From contig UQMD01000023.1 in the NCBI GenBank assembly GCA_900542155.1, positions 1 to 31,513 on the forward strand: 31,513 bases of DNA. Direction: 5' to 3'. The first letter of the stretch is position 1; every line of letters starts with the position of its first letter. This document shows, piece after piece, positions 6,561-13,462 of this stretch. The stretch comes from an uncultured Collinsella sp. (GTDB lineage Bacteria; Actinomycetota; Coriobacteriia; Coriobacteriales; Coriobacteriaceae). The notes beneath the pieces were generated by a model. The model made no database searches, had not been told where the DNA came from, and saw nothing but the letters and a program-made list of their open reading frames with translations. A program made the position numbers and the translations under genes.

Positions 6561-7574
6561 TTAATAGCGCTCGAAGAAGGCGAGCGCGTTGTCGCTGCAG
6601 AGCTTCTGCATCACGGTCTTGCCAAAGTGCTTGGAGAGCATGTTCTGGAATTCGGGCATCTTGCTGGCATCAGAGAGGAAGTCGGGTACCTTGGCGCCGT
6701 CCCAGTCGCCGCCGAGTGCGATGACATCTTCGCCGCCCAGGTCGAGCCAGTGCTCGATATGTGCCGCCAGCTGGTCGAAGGTGACGTCTGCGGCGGTTTC
6801 GTCGGTTGCGTCGTTGGAAAGGAACTCGCTGCAGTAGTTGAGGCCGACGATGCCACCCATGTCGCGAATGGTGCGGAACTGGTCGTCGGTAAGGTTGCGT
6901 TTGACGCCGCAAACCGCACGGGAGTTGGAGTGGCTGGCGACGAAGGGACGCGTGGCGTGGGCGACAACCTCGTCAAAGCACTCATCGTTGAGGTGGGAGA
7001 CATCAAGTACCATGCCGGCGTGCTCCATCTGCGTAAGTGCCTCGATGCCGGCGGCGGTGAGACCGGCGTGGGTGTCGTGGCCGCTCGCGAGCGGTCCCTG
7101 CGCGTTCCAGCTGAGTGATGACATGAGTACGCCCAGGCTCTTGAGCACCTCGATCAGCGCGGGGTCCTCGGCAAAGAACGTGGCGTTTTCGATGGTGTGG
7201 ATGCAGGCGACCTTGCCGTCTTTGAGCGCGGGGCGAATGTCTGCGGCGTTGCGTACGTTGACCATGCGGTCGTGGTTGAGCATTGCTTGGCCGCTCATGT
7301 GTGCCATGATCTGCGCCTGGAAGCGCGCGGCGTGGGCGGTGGGAATCTCGTCGGGGACAAATGTGGCGAAGCACTGTGCCCACGGCGTGTTGCCGATCTT
7401 TGCGAGCGAGATGGCGCAGGCGTTGCCCTCGATGAGGTCGAAATCTTGCGGATGCGTTTCGTCGCCGGGGAAATAACCGTCGGTGCCGGCGGTAAAGCGC
7501 AGGTCGAGATCGAGCGTGGCCCAGCCGATGCGGTCGGCGGTGTCGCAGTGTAGGTCAAATACGGGATATGCCAT
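6561..7574 (-). CDS. Membrane dipeptidase (M19, renal dipeptidase family)
   Basis: A 337-residue zinc dipeptidase of family M19, hydrolysing dipeptides and sometimes D-amino-acid-containing or cysteinyl-glycine substrates. Metal-site signatures are DLHCDT near the N terminus (HxD), the Glu in HTIENATFF, His in LDVSHLND, His in VASHSNSR and Asp in GGDWDG. Length is right for bacterial members. No signal peptide or membrane anchor is seen, so despite the family name it should be cytoplasmic. The start at 7574 has a strong GGAGGA just upstream (complement of 7577-7583) and yields MAYPVFDLHCDT. The longer frame to 7604 is unlikely. First of two peptidase genes on this strand; it diverges from the FKBP gene across about 120 bp that must hold both promoters. 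Confidence 0.92.
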   Translation of the reverse strand: MAYPVFDLHCDTADRIGWATLDLDLRFTAGTDGYFPGDETHPQDFDLIEGNACAISLAKIGNTPWAQCFATFVPDEIPTAHAARFQAQIMAHMSGQAMLNHDRMVNVRNAADIRPALKDGKVACIHTIENATFFAEDPALIEVLKSLGVLMSSLSWNAQGPLASGHDTHAGLTAAGIEALTQMEHAGMVLDVSHLNDECFDEVVAHATRPFVASHSNSRAVCGVKRNLTDDQFRTIRDMGGIVGLNYCSEFLSNDATDETAADVTFDQLAAHIEHWLDLGGEDVIALGGDWDGAKVPDFLSDASKMPEFQNMLSKHFGKTVMQKLCSDNALAFFERY

Positions 7575-7653
7575 GGTTCCTCCGGTTGCAGCGTTTCTTT
7601 GCAAACTGTCTTTGAATTGTATGACTAGGGTATAGTTAGCGCCATATGTTCAC

Positions 7654-7676
7654 GGCGGCCCGCGTTGTGCGCCGCC
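7654..7676 (+). other. Hairpin in the leader of the FKBP gene
   Basis: GGCGGC (7654-7659) pairs with GCCGCC (7671-7676), nine bases before the FKBP Shine-Dalgarno GGAGGT (7685-7690). A -10-like TATAGT lies at 7631-7636, but no good -35 is found at the right spacing. Confidence 0.45.
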
Positions 7677-7694
7677 CTTATCACGGAGGTTACC

Positions 7695-8123
7695 ATGTCC
7701 AACCAGGGCAAGAAGGTCAAGACTCATTATCGCGGCACGCTCGACGATGGTACGCAGTTCGATAGCTCCTACGATCGCGGCGAGCCGCTGGAGTTCACCT
7801 GCGGCGCCGGCCAGATGATCAAGGGCTTCGACGCCGCTGTTGTCGACATGCAGGTGGGCGAGAAGAAGACCGTGCACATTCCTGCTGCCGATGCCTACGG
7901 CGAGCACAACCCCGAGATGGTTATTACCTTCCCGGCCGAACAGGTTCCCAATATCGAGCAGATCGAGAAGGGCATGAAGCTCTTCCTGTCCACGCCGAGC
8001 GGCATGCCCGTCCCCGCCGTGGTCATCGACGTGACACCCGAGGCCGTGACGCTCGACGCCAACCACGAGTTGGCCGGCAAGGACCTCAACTTTGATATCG
8101 AGCTCGTCGAGGTCGAGGGCTAG
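7695..8123 (+). CDS. SlyD-like FKBP peptidyl-prolyl isomerase
   Basis: A 142-residue FKBP-type prolyl isomerase, probably a cytoplasmic folding helper or metallochaperone. The order follows SlyD: an FKBP half (VKTHYRGTLDDGTQFDSS...GQMIKGFDAAVVDMQVGEKKTVHIP), an inserted IF (chaperone) domain (AYGEHNPEMVITF to ..VPAVVIDV), then the closing FKBP strand (KDLNFDIELVEVEG). The His/Cys-rich nickel-binding tail of E. coli SlyD is absent: the protein ends right after the FKBP fold. Start chosen at ATG 7695 with GGAGGT four bases upstream; the in-frame ATG at 7665 lacks a site. The UreE-like gene begins three bases after its stop and overlaps in ribosome-site sequence, so the two are surely one operon. 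Confidence 0.93.
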   Translation: MSNQGKKVKTHYRGTLDDGTQFDSSYDRGEPLEFTCGAGQMIKGFDAAVVDMQVGEKKTVHIPAADAYGEHNPEMVITFPAEQVPNIEQIEKGMKLFLSTPSGMPVPAVVIDVTPEAVTLDANHELAGKDLNFDIELVEVEG

Positions 8124-8126
8124 AGT

Positions 8127-8705
8127 ATGCCTGAACGCTTGGTTTCGACGACATGCTTGGGAAATCTCAACGATCCGTCCTATGAACTCCTGCTTCGCCG
8201 GAAGTTGGGCGGCGTCTTTGAAGTTGACGAGCTGCTGCTCGATTGGGACCAGGCCGATGTATGCGCGTTTGTGGGCGTGACGGAGCTGGGGCGCACGATT
8301 GATGTTCGGCTGGATGCTACCGACGGCGGTCGTCTTGCCGATGGCTACGTGCTCGCCATTGACCGTTCGGGCATGGTGCCCGTGGCGGTTGTCGTGCGCC
8401 TGCGCAGCGCCGAGGTTTATTTGGTCGAAGTCGACCGCATGGATCCGATTGCGCTCGCGCATGCGTGCTGGGAGATCGGCAACATGCATGCGCCGCTCTT
8501 CCGGGGCGACTCGGACGAGCATACCGTGCGCATGTATACGCCGGTGCAGCCTGTTTTGGGCCGTATGCTCCGGGGTGTCGAGGGTGTTCGGCTCTCGGTG
8601 GTTACCCGCGAACTCGATACGGACCGACGCTTTGCATCGAGCGCGGCGGATGTCGTCGTGAGCATGGCTCCCGACTTTACCATCGTAAAAAAGACGCGCG
8701 GCTAA
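8127..8705 (+). CDS. UreE-like metallochaperone, orphan
   Basis: A 192-residue protein whose C-terminal half aligns by eye with the urease accessory nickel chaperone UreE. MDPIALAHACWEIGNMHAPL (106-125) parallels the UreE stretch ending in GNRHVPLQ, with the metal-binding His as His121. VLGRMLRG (143-150) then matches the UreE VLDDML helix. The N-terminal half (VRLDATDGGRLADGYVLAID) resembles the UreE beta domain. There is no polyhistidine tail, and no urease or hydrogenase genes lie in the window. It follows the SlyD-like FKBP by three bases; in other bacteria SlyD is itself a nickel-delivery factor. The family call is mine from pattern memory. Likely role: divalent metal delivery to an unknown client; or a degenerate relative with a new role. 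Confidence 0.62.
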   Translation: MPERLVSTTCLGNLNDPSYELLLRRKLGGVFEVDELLLDWDQADVCAFVGVTELGRTIDVRLDATDGGRLADGYVLAIDRSGMVPVAVVVRLRSAEVYLVEVDRMDPIALAHACWEIGNMHAPLFRGDSDEHTVRMYTPVQPVLGRMLRGVEGVRLSVVTRELDTDRRFASSAADVVVSMAPDFTIVKKTRG

Positions 8706-8717
8706 GCGCGCGTATGC

Positions 8718-8760
8718 GCAAGACGGGCTTTGAGGGGCGACCAATCAAAGTCCGTCTTGC
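8718..8760. repeat. Hairpin after the UreE-like gene
   Basis: GCAAGACGGGCTTTGA (8718-8733) and TCAAAGTCCGTCTTGC (8745-8760) pair at 15 of 16 positions over an 11-nt loop. It lies between two same-strand genes. No T-run follows, so it resembles the window's other palindromes more than a standard terminator. Confidence 0.8.
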
Positions 8761-8788
8761 TGTTGATAGGAGGCTTTGGGGGAAGCAT

Positions 8789-9586
8789 ATGGGTCTTGAG
8801 GGAATCAAGCTGATTGCATGCGATTTGGACGGCACGTTGCTGCATCCGGGGGAGCGCGAGCCGCGTTCCGAGGCCTTTGAACTCATCGATGAACTGCATC
8901 GTCGCGGTATCGTGTTTATGCCGGCGAGCGGCCGTCAATATGCGAGCTTGCGCTACCTGTTTGCCCCGGTGGCCGATGAGCTCGCCTATGTATGCGAAAA
9001 CGGAGCCCTGGTGATGAGCGAGGGGCGTGCCGTTGTCAAGCGCTCTATGGAGCGTGACCTGGCGATGGATATCGCGAATGCCGTGGTCGCCTACCCCCAT
9101 GCCGACGTTACCCTTTCCTGCGAGGGGCACCTCTACACCATAAGCGGCAACGATGCGTTCGTCGACCATTTGCGCTATGAGGTCCACTGCGATGTGGCGG
9201 TGGTCGGCCGTCCCGAGGACATCGACGAGGACGTCATTAAGATTGCCTTCCAGATGCCCGAGGTGGATCAGCCGGCGGCCCTGGAGTATTTCGAGCGCCT
9301 CTTTAGCGACCGTGTTGACGTGATGACGTCGGGAACCGAATGGACGGACTTTATCGGTTTCGGTTCGGGCAAGGGCTCCGCGCTTGCCGATTACGGTCGT
9401 GCCCTGGGTATTTCGCCCGATGAGATGATGGCGTTTGGCGATAACGAAAACGACCGCGACATGCTCAACGTAGTGGGCCATCCTTATCTAATGGAGAGCT
9501 GCAATCCCTCTATGCGCGGCATCAACGACCACGTCCGCTACGTGCGCACGGTCGAAGAGGAGCTGCGCCGTCTGCTCGCCGAGTAG
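8789..9586 (+). CDS. HAD hydrolase, Cof subfamily
   Basis: A 265-residue Cof-type (HAD IIB) phosphatase, predicted to remove phosphate from small metabolites such as sugar phosphates or flavin/pyridoxal phosphates. HAD motifs in order: I, ACDLDGTLL (nucleophile Asp); II, the Ser in MPASGRQ; III, the Lys in GSGKGSAL; IV, GDNENDRDML. Between II and III lies the large alpha/beta cap that defines the class. ATG 8789 is preceded by TTGGGGGAAG and by TAGGAGG a little further up, and gives MGLEGIKLIACDLDGT. The long frame open upstream to 8465 overlaps the UreE-like gene and is spurious. The exact substrate cannot be told from sequence. Confidence 0.9.
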   Translation: MGLEGIKLIACDLDGTLLHPGEREPRSEAFELIDELHRRGIVFMPASGRQYASLRYLFAPVADELAYVCENGALVMSEGRAVVKRSMERDLAMDIANAVVAYPHADVTLSCEGHLYTISGNDAFVDHLRYEVHCDVAVVGRPEDIDEDVIKIAFQMPEVDQPAALEYFERLFSDRVDVMTSGTEWTDFIGFGSGKGSALADYGRALGISPDEMMAFGDNENDRDMLNVVGHPYLMESCNPSMRGINDHVRYVRTVEEELRRLLAE

Positions 9587-9592
9587 GTTTTC

Positions 9593-9656
9593 GGGACATA
9601 CCTAGAAATCTATTTTTTGCTGCAAAGTGCGAAAAGGTGGATTTAAGGCATGTTCC
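9593..9656. terminator. Long imperfect hairpin between convergent genes
   Basis: GGGACATACCT (9593-9603) pairs with AAGGCATGTTCC (9645-9656), and AAATCTATTTTTTGC (9606-9620) with GCGAAAAGGTGGATTT (9629-9644), with several mismatches and one bulge. T- and A-rich tracts on both arms suit a bidirectional terminator between the HAD gene and the perR-like gene, which converge here. Confidence 0.65.
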
Positions 9657-9662
9657 AAACAT

Positions 9663-10043
9663 TTACCGGCAGTCGGGGCAGAGACCCTCGAAGATGGTGT
9701 AGTGCGACGTGACGTGCCAGCCGATTTGCTCGGACGCCTTGGCGTCGAGCTGGGCATCGAAGGGGAGCGGTACGTCGATGACGCGGCTGCACGAGGTGCA
9801 GATGATATGTGCGTGCGGCTCGATGGTGCGATCGAAGCGACTTCCGCCCGGCGTCTTGATGGAGAGAATCTCGCCGGCGTCGGCCAAGAGATTGAGGTTG
9901 CGGTAGACCGTACCGCGGCTGATTTTGTCATCCTGCGCGCGCACGACGTTGTAGATTTCGTCGGCGGTGGGATGGTTATAGCTTTGGCGCACGGCGTCAA
10001 GAACCAGCTTTCGCTGCCTGGTATTCCTTCTTTGCACCGCCAT
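9663..10043 (-). CDS. perR: PerR-type Fur family regulator
   Basis: A 126-residue metalloregulator. The winged-helix region (1-75) includes NHPTADEIY and SRGTVYRNLNLL. Four cysteines, Cys82/Cys85 (CTSC) and Cys122/Cys125 (CPDC), form the structural zinc site. Compared by memory with Bacillus subtilis PerR, all five regulatory-metal ligands appear conserved: His24, Asp71, His77, His79 and Asp90 (for His37, Asp85, His91, His93, Asp104). The Asp in RFD is the residue usually cited as separating PerR from Fur. Likely role: peroxide sensing by metal-catalysed histidine oxidation, repressing defence genes, useful in an anaerobe. Start at 10043 has AGAGG eight bases upstream. The 61-bp gap upstream is AT-rich and holds a TATCAT -10-like motif. 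No peroxidase gene is adjacent. Confidence 0.88.
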   Translation of the reverse strand: MAVQRRNTRQRKLVLDAVRQSYNHPTADEIYNVVRAQDDKISRGTVYRNLNLLADAGEILSIKTPGGSRFDRTIEPHAHIICTSCSRVIDVPLPFDAQLDAKASEQIGWHVTSHYTIFEGLCPDCR

Positions 10044-10104
10044 GCGCCTCGCCTCTTTTCTATTAACGGTCGTAGGTAAATGATACCGTATTTAGCACAC
10101 AATA

Positions 10105-10515
10105 CTAATAACGAGGCGTGAAACCGTCTTCATTGGCAAGTGGGGCTCGAGCCTGGGCGTCTGCGAGGCGAAAACGCGTTCCCATGCGCTCGTAGGAGGC
10201 ATGAAGCGCTTCGAGATGAGATAGGATATTTGCCGGAGCTCCCTGTATCTCCATCTCGACTGAGCCGTCTTCCATGTTACGCACCCAGCCGGTGAGCGCG
10301 CGTGCCTGCGCGAGGTTGGTGTTGGTAAAGCGAAAGCCAACGCCCTGGACTTGCCCCGCCCAGCGCAGGAAATAGCGCAGGGGAGTGTCTTGAGTGGCCT
10401 CGTCGCTTGCGAGCACAGTAAGCCTGCGGCGCAGCTCGAGCTCGACGTTTGATGGTTTTTGAGGTTCTCGACTGCCGCCGGTGACGCTGGAGAAGAACGT
10501 ATCGAAGAGGCCCAT
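10105..10515 (-). CDS. Acylphosphatase with N-terminal extension
   Basis: Hydrolyses acyl phosphates such as acetyl phosphate or carbamoyl phosphate. The 136-residue protein contains a C-terminal acylphosphatase domain (about 50-135) with the signature GQVQGVGFR, whose Arg binds phosphate, and GWVRNMEDGSVEMEIQG, containing the Asn of the active site region. Typical acylphosphatases are about 90 residues. Here about 45 residues precede the domain (MGLFDTFFSSVTGGSREPQ...), with no recognised fold. The start at 10515 lies two bases after the stop of the Gfo/Idh gene (TAGCGATG), so the two are translationally coupled. The open frame extends to 10650 but overlaps the upstream gene and is a shadow. 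Confidence 0.88.
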   Translation of the reverse strand: MGLFDTFFSSVTGGSREPQKPSNVELELRRRLTVLASDEATQDTPLRYFLRWAGQVQGVGFRFTNTNLAQARALTGWVRNMEDGSVEMEIQGAPANILSHLEALHASYERMGTRFRLADAQARAPLANEDGFTPRY

Positions 10516-10517
10516 CG

Positions 10518-11624
10518 CTATGCCTGCTTGCTTGCGTCGGCCGGGAAGGTTATGCCGGCCTGCTGGCGCACGGCATCCATGATGCGCAGCGAGACGAGCG
10601 TGACATCGCGGTAGTGACCAAGTTCGTGACGTCCCGCCGGGGTCTCCCAAATCTCTTCCTTAACGTTATCGATGCCGCCGATGGCGGTGATAAAGTCTGT
10701 GAGTTCGTATTCCATAGTGTTGCTCGATTTGGGCAGGTCGAGCACGCGGCCGTTGTCGCCCTGTTCGCGCGGTGCCTCGGTCGCCGAGCCGCGTACGACA
10801 TCGCCGCGATAGTCGATGCGGACGTTGCGGGGCGTGGACAGATGGTCGATCTGGATAGTGCCACGCTCGCCTTCGATCTGCGAGGGCAGCAGGTCATTCG
10901 TTATTTTGGAGTGCGCGAGCTCGACGGAGATACGGCCACCGCCGTAGCTGGCGAGGATGGAACCGCAGCCGTCGATGGGGCCGTGCGTGAGCTGTCGCGT
11001 GGCGGGGTCGAGCAGAGTAGCCATGCTCGTAAGGCCGGAGGGCATGCCGAAAATCTCGACCATGGGCTCGACGGTGTAGACGCCAATGTCCATGAGGGAA
11101 CCCGATGCCATATTGCAGTCGAAGATATTGGTGGCGCGTCCCGCGAGAATCTCGTTGTAGCGCGAGGAATATTTGCCAAAGCGCAATGAGGCGCGGCGGA
11201 TGGGGGCGATCTCGCCTAGGGCGTCCTCGATGGCGTGGAAGGCGGGGTCGTGGAGGGGACGCATGGCCTCGAGGGCCACGACACCTGCTGCCTCGGCAGC
11301 GCGGAAGACTTCCAGCGCCTGCGCTTCGGTGGCGCAGAAGGGCTTCTCGACGATGACGTGCTTGCCACCGGCGATGCAGGCAAGGGCCTGCTCGTAGTGA
11401 AGTGCGTTAGGGCTGCCGATATAGACGGCGTCGACGTCGGCGGCTGCCGCGAGCTCATCGAGTGAAGTAAAGTTTCGCTCGCCACCGCGCTCGGCGGTAA
11501 AGGCGGCGCCGCGATCTGCATCGCGCGAGAGCGTGCCCACAAACGCAGCTTGGTCGTTGGCGTTGACGACCTGGATAAAGTCGTCGGTGATCATGGATGT
11601 GCCGATGGTCGCTATACGCAGCAT
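10518..11624 (-). CDS. Gfo/Idh/MocA family oxidoreductase
   Basis: A 368-residue NAD(P)-dependent dehydrogenase of the Gfo/Idh/MocA family, acting on sugars, inositols or related polyols. The N-terminal Rossmann domain opens with LRIATIGTSMIT. This replaces the usual GxGxxG with a looser GTSMI, as in several family members. The hallmark EKPFCAT contains the conserved Lys-Pro. The second domain holds GSLMDIGVYTVEPM, with the typical DIGVY segment that includes catalytic Asp. Start at 11624 is preceded by GAGGGGG. It is coupled to the acylphosphatase gene downstream, but no biochemical link between them is obvious. The substrate is not predictable here. Confidence 0.9.
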   Translation of the reverse strand: MLRIATIGTSMITDDFIQVVNANDQAAFVGTLSRDADRGAAFTAERGGERNFTSLDELAAAADVDAVYIGSPNALHYEQALACIAGGKHVIVEKPFCATEAQALEVFRAAEAAGVVALEAMRPLHDPAFHAIEDALGEIAPIRRASLRFGKYSSRYNEILAGRATNIFDCNMASGSLMDIGVYTVEPMVEIFGMPSGLTSMATLLDPATRQLTHGPIDGCGSILASYGGGRISVELAHSKITNDLLPSQIEGERGTIQIDHLSTPRNVRIDYRGDVVRGSATEAPREQGDNGRVLDLPKSSNTMEYELTDFITAIGGIDNVKEEIWETPAGRHELGHYRDVTLVSLRIMDAVRQQAGITFPADASKQA

Positions 11625-11699
11625 GTATCCCCCTCGTGCCGTTCGGTTTACAGGATGAGTGTAGCGCGAGGAGGCAGGAAATAGCGTGCGAAAACGCCG

Positions 11700-12185
11700 T
11701 TACAGGTCGCTCTCGTTAAAGCCAGTGTCGATATCGAGGTTGCTGCCGTCGGCCGCCGTGGTGGCAAGTTCGTCGCAGCGCTCGTTGAGCTCATGGCCGG
11801 CGTGGCCCTTAACCCAGATGAACTCCACTTTGTGCTTGCTCTTTGCGGCAAGCAGGCGCTCCCACAGGTCGCGGTTCTTGACAGGCTGCTTGTTGGCGGT
11901 CTTCCAACCGCGTTTTTTCCATCCGTCAATCCAGTGCTTGTTGAAGGCGTTGACGACGTATTGCGAATCGGAATGGACTTCGACCTCGCAGGGGCGGTTG
12001 AGTGCCTCGAGCGCCACGATAACCGCCATGAGTTCCATGCGGTTGTTGGTGGTCTTGGCGTAGCCGCGCGAAAGCTCGGAGGTAAAGGTCTTGCCGGCGG
12101 GGTTGGTGTATTTGAGCACGGCGCCGTAGCCGCCGCGTCCCGGATTTGATCGGGCCGAGCCGTCGGTATAGATGATGACCTTCAC
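11700..12185 (-). CDS. rnhA: Ribonuclease HI
   Basis: Cleaves the RNA strand of RNA-DNA hybrids, removing R-loops and primers. The 161-residue protein shows the catalytic carboxylates Asp8 (IYTDGSARSNPG), Glu51 (NNRMELMA), Asp73 (HSDSQYV) and Asp138 (NERCDELA), with the basic handle region (WIDGWKKRGWKT) and KGHAGHELNERCDE close to E. coli RNase HI. Length is typical. The start codon is GTG at 12185, supported by AAAGGAA five bases upstream. It stands alone between the Gfo/Idh gene and the LysR gene, all on the minus strand, with about 60-75 bp gaps. A TACAAT -10-like motif (complement of 12224-12229) may be its own promoter. Confidence 0.97.
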   Translation of the reverse strand: MKVIIYTDGSARSNPGRGGYGAVLKYTNPAGKTFTSELSRGYAKTTNNRMELMAVIVALEALNRPCEVEVHSDSQYVVNAFNKHWIDGWKKRGWKTANKQPVKNRDLWERLLAAKSKHKVEFIWVKGHAGHELNERCDELATTAADGSNLDIDTGFNESDL

Positions 12186-12248
12186 GGGCTTCCTTTCGTT
12201 GAGTGCGTTTCATGTGAGTGACCATTGTAGCGCCATGCCCGCCGGGGG

Positions 12249-13187
12249 CTAGCAATCTATGATTTCTGCCCCGTCTTCCGACAGTTGGTTGGCATGGATG
12301 ATGCGGTTGAGCTCGTCGAGGTATTGTTGCAAGAGGGGAGAGGGCTTGCGCTCGTCGTGCATGATATAGCCTACGTGCATCGTTGGGGCGTCTGCTAACG
12401 GGATCGATGCCATACCCCATTGCATTTCATTGGAGAGGACGCCGGTCGACAGGGTGTAACCGTTCGACGTGATAAGTAAGTTGGTAAGTGTTCCGCGGTC
12501 CGAGATTCGTATGTTGCGGTCGCAAGGGATATAGCTAAAAGGTTCCTCGGCGTAATAGAAGGAGTTTGAGGTTCCCTGCTCAAAGCTGTAGCGCGTATAG
12601 GGCGTGAGGTCGGCAAGGGACAGCTGCGGGCGGCGTGCGAGCGGGTGGCGCTCGCTAACGAAGACGTGGACCGTCGCGTCGAATAGGGGATGGAAGCTTG
12701 CGCGGGCATCGGCGAAGGCCTTCTGCAGAACGCGGGCGTTAAAGTCATCCAGATACAGAATGCCGATATCGCTGCGAAACGCACGGACGTCATCGATGAT
12801 CTGCGATGTGGTGGTCTCGCGCATGATGAACTCGAACTTGCTGTCGCGGCAGCGCTCGACTACGTTGACAAAGGCCTCGACCGAAAAGGCGTAGTGCTGG
12901 GCGGAAATGGCGAGGCGGGCTTGCGGGGTGCCACCGTCCTCGTAGCGTGCCTCGAGCATGTCGGCCTGCTCTACGACCTGGCGCGCATAGCCCAAAAGCT
13001 CGGTGCCGTCGTTGGTGAGCGTGACGCCGCGGCTGGAGCGCGTAAAGATCTCCAGATGGAGCTCTTGTTCTAGGCTTTTGACGGCGTTTGAGATGTTGGA
13101 CTGAGCGGTATAGAGGCGCTGAGCTGCGGCGTTGATTGAGCCGGACTCTGCCACGGCGATAAGAAAACGAAGCTGCTGGAGTGTCAT
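12249..13187 (-). CDS. LysR-type transcriptional regulator, divergent from metY
   Basis: A 312-residue LysR-family regulator. The N-terminal winged helix-turn-helix (1-65) is classic: LQQLRFLIAVAESGSINAAA, then AQSNISNAVKSLEQEL and FTRSSRGVTLTNDG. The C-terminal substrate-binding domain (about 90-295) follows. It is transcribed away from the sulfhydrylase gene and the two share a 275-bp intergenic region. This arrangement usually means that the regulator controls its neighbour and itself, so a sulfur or methionine signal such as an O-acylhomoserine or O-acetylserine ligand is plausible. A CGAGC-N8-GCTCG palindrome in the metY promoter is a candidate operator. Start at 13187 has AAAGGA about nine bases upstream. 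The regulator class is certain; its ligand is inferred. Confidence 0.92.
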   Translation of the reverse strand: MTLQQLRFLIAVAESGSINAAAQRLYTAQSNISNAVKSLEQELHLEIFTRSSRGVTLTNDGTELLGYARQVVEQADMLEARYEDGGTPQARLAISAQHYAFSVEAFVNVVERCRDSKFEFIMRETTTSQIIDDVRAFRSDIGILYLDDFNARVLQKAFADARASFHPLFDATVHVFVSERHPLARRPQLSLADLTPYTRYSFEQGTSNSFYYAEEPFSYIPCDRNIRISDRGTLTNLLITSNGYTLSTGVLSNEMQWGMASIPLADAPTMHVGYIMHDERKPSPLLQQYLDELNRIIHANQLSEDGAEIIDC

Positions 13188-13248
13188 CGGTGCCCGTCCT
13201 TTCGATAGCTATCTAAAAAACCGATAACAGGTTAGCGCTTTTAAGTGA

Positions 13249-13277
13249 TTGACCGAGCGAAACAATGCTCGTACTAT
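13249..13277 (+). promoter_or_regulatory. metY promoter with palindromic operator
   Basis: TTGACC (13249-13254) and TACTAT (13272-13277) are 17 bp apart, a strong sigma-A-type promoter. The spacer carries CGAGC-N8-GCTCG (13254-13271), an 18-bp palindrome well placed for the adjacent LysR protein. The predicted start near 13284 gives a leader of about 180 nt that contains the leader peptide. Confidence 0.75.
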
Positions 13278-13346
13278 TCAAAACACACAAAGGCGGTAGG
13301 TAATTAAGCCGACCACGGAACCGGGATGTCAAAAGGAGGACCGCAT

Positions 13347-13400
13347 ATGAACTGCTTACCAAGACGAATGCCGGGCTCCTGTTTGCGCCCGTCGGCGTGA
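13347..13400 (+). CDS. 17-residue cysteine-containing leader peptide
   Basis: A short frame begins with ATG 13347 after a very strong ribosome site (AAAAGGAGG, 13331-13339) and reads MNCLPRRMPGSCLRPSA, ending at TGA 13398-13400. It has two cysteine codons (TGC, TGT) among 17 codons. It lies in the metY leader between a good promoter and the metY gene. Hairpin options overlap the second Cys codon: CGGGC with GCCCG (13372-13391), or CTCCTG with CAGGAG (13376-13407), which are mutually exclusive. This fits a translation-sensing attenuator responding to charged Cys-tRNA, as described for cysteine leader peptides in mycobacteria. The function is inferred. Confidence 0.6.
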   Translation: MNCLPRRMPGSCLRPSA

Positions 13401-13462
13401 TCAGGAGACAGCGACTTACTTCTCTCTTTTTTATTTACTTTCGTTCGATCAAGGAGATCATC

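Noticed and set aside
13284..13462. SAM riboswitch or T-box before metY
   Set aside because: The conserved SAM-I core and the T-box sequence are absent; a leader peptide fits better.
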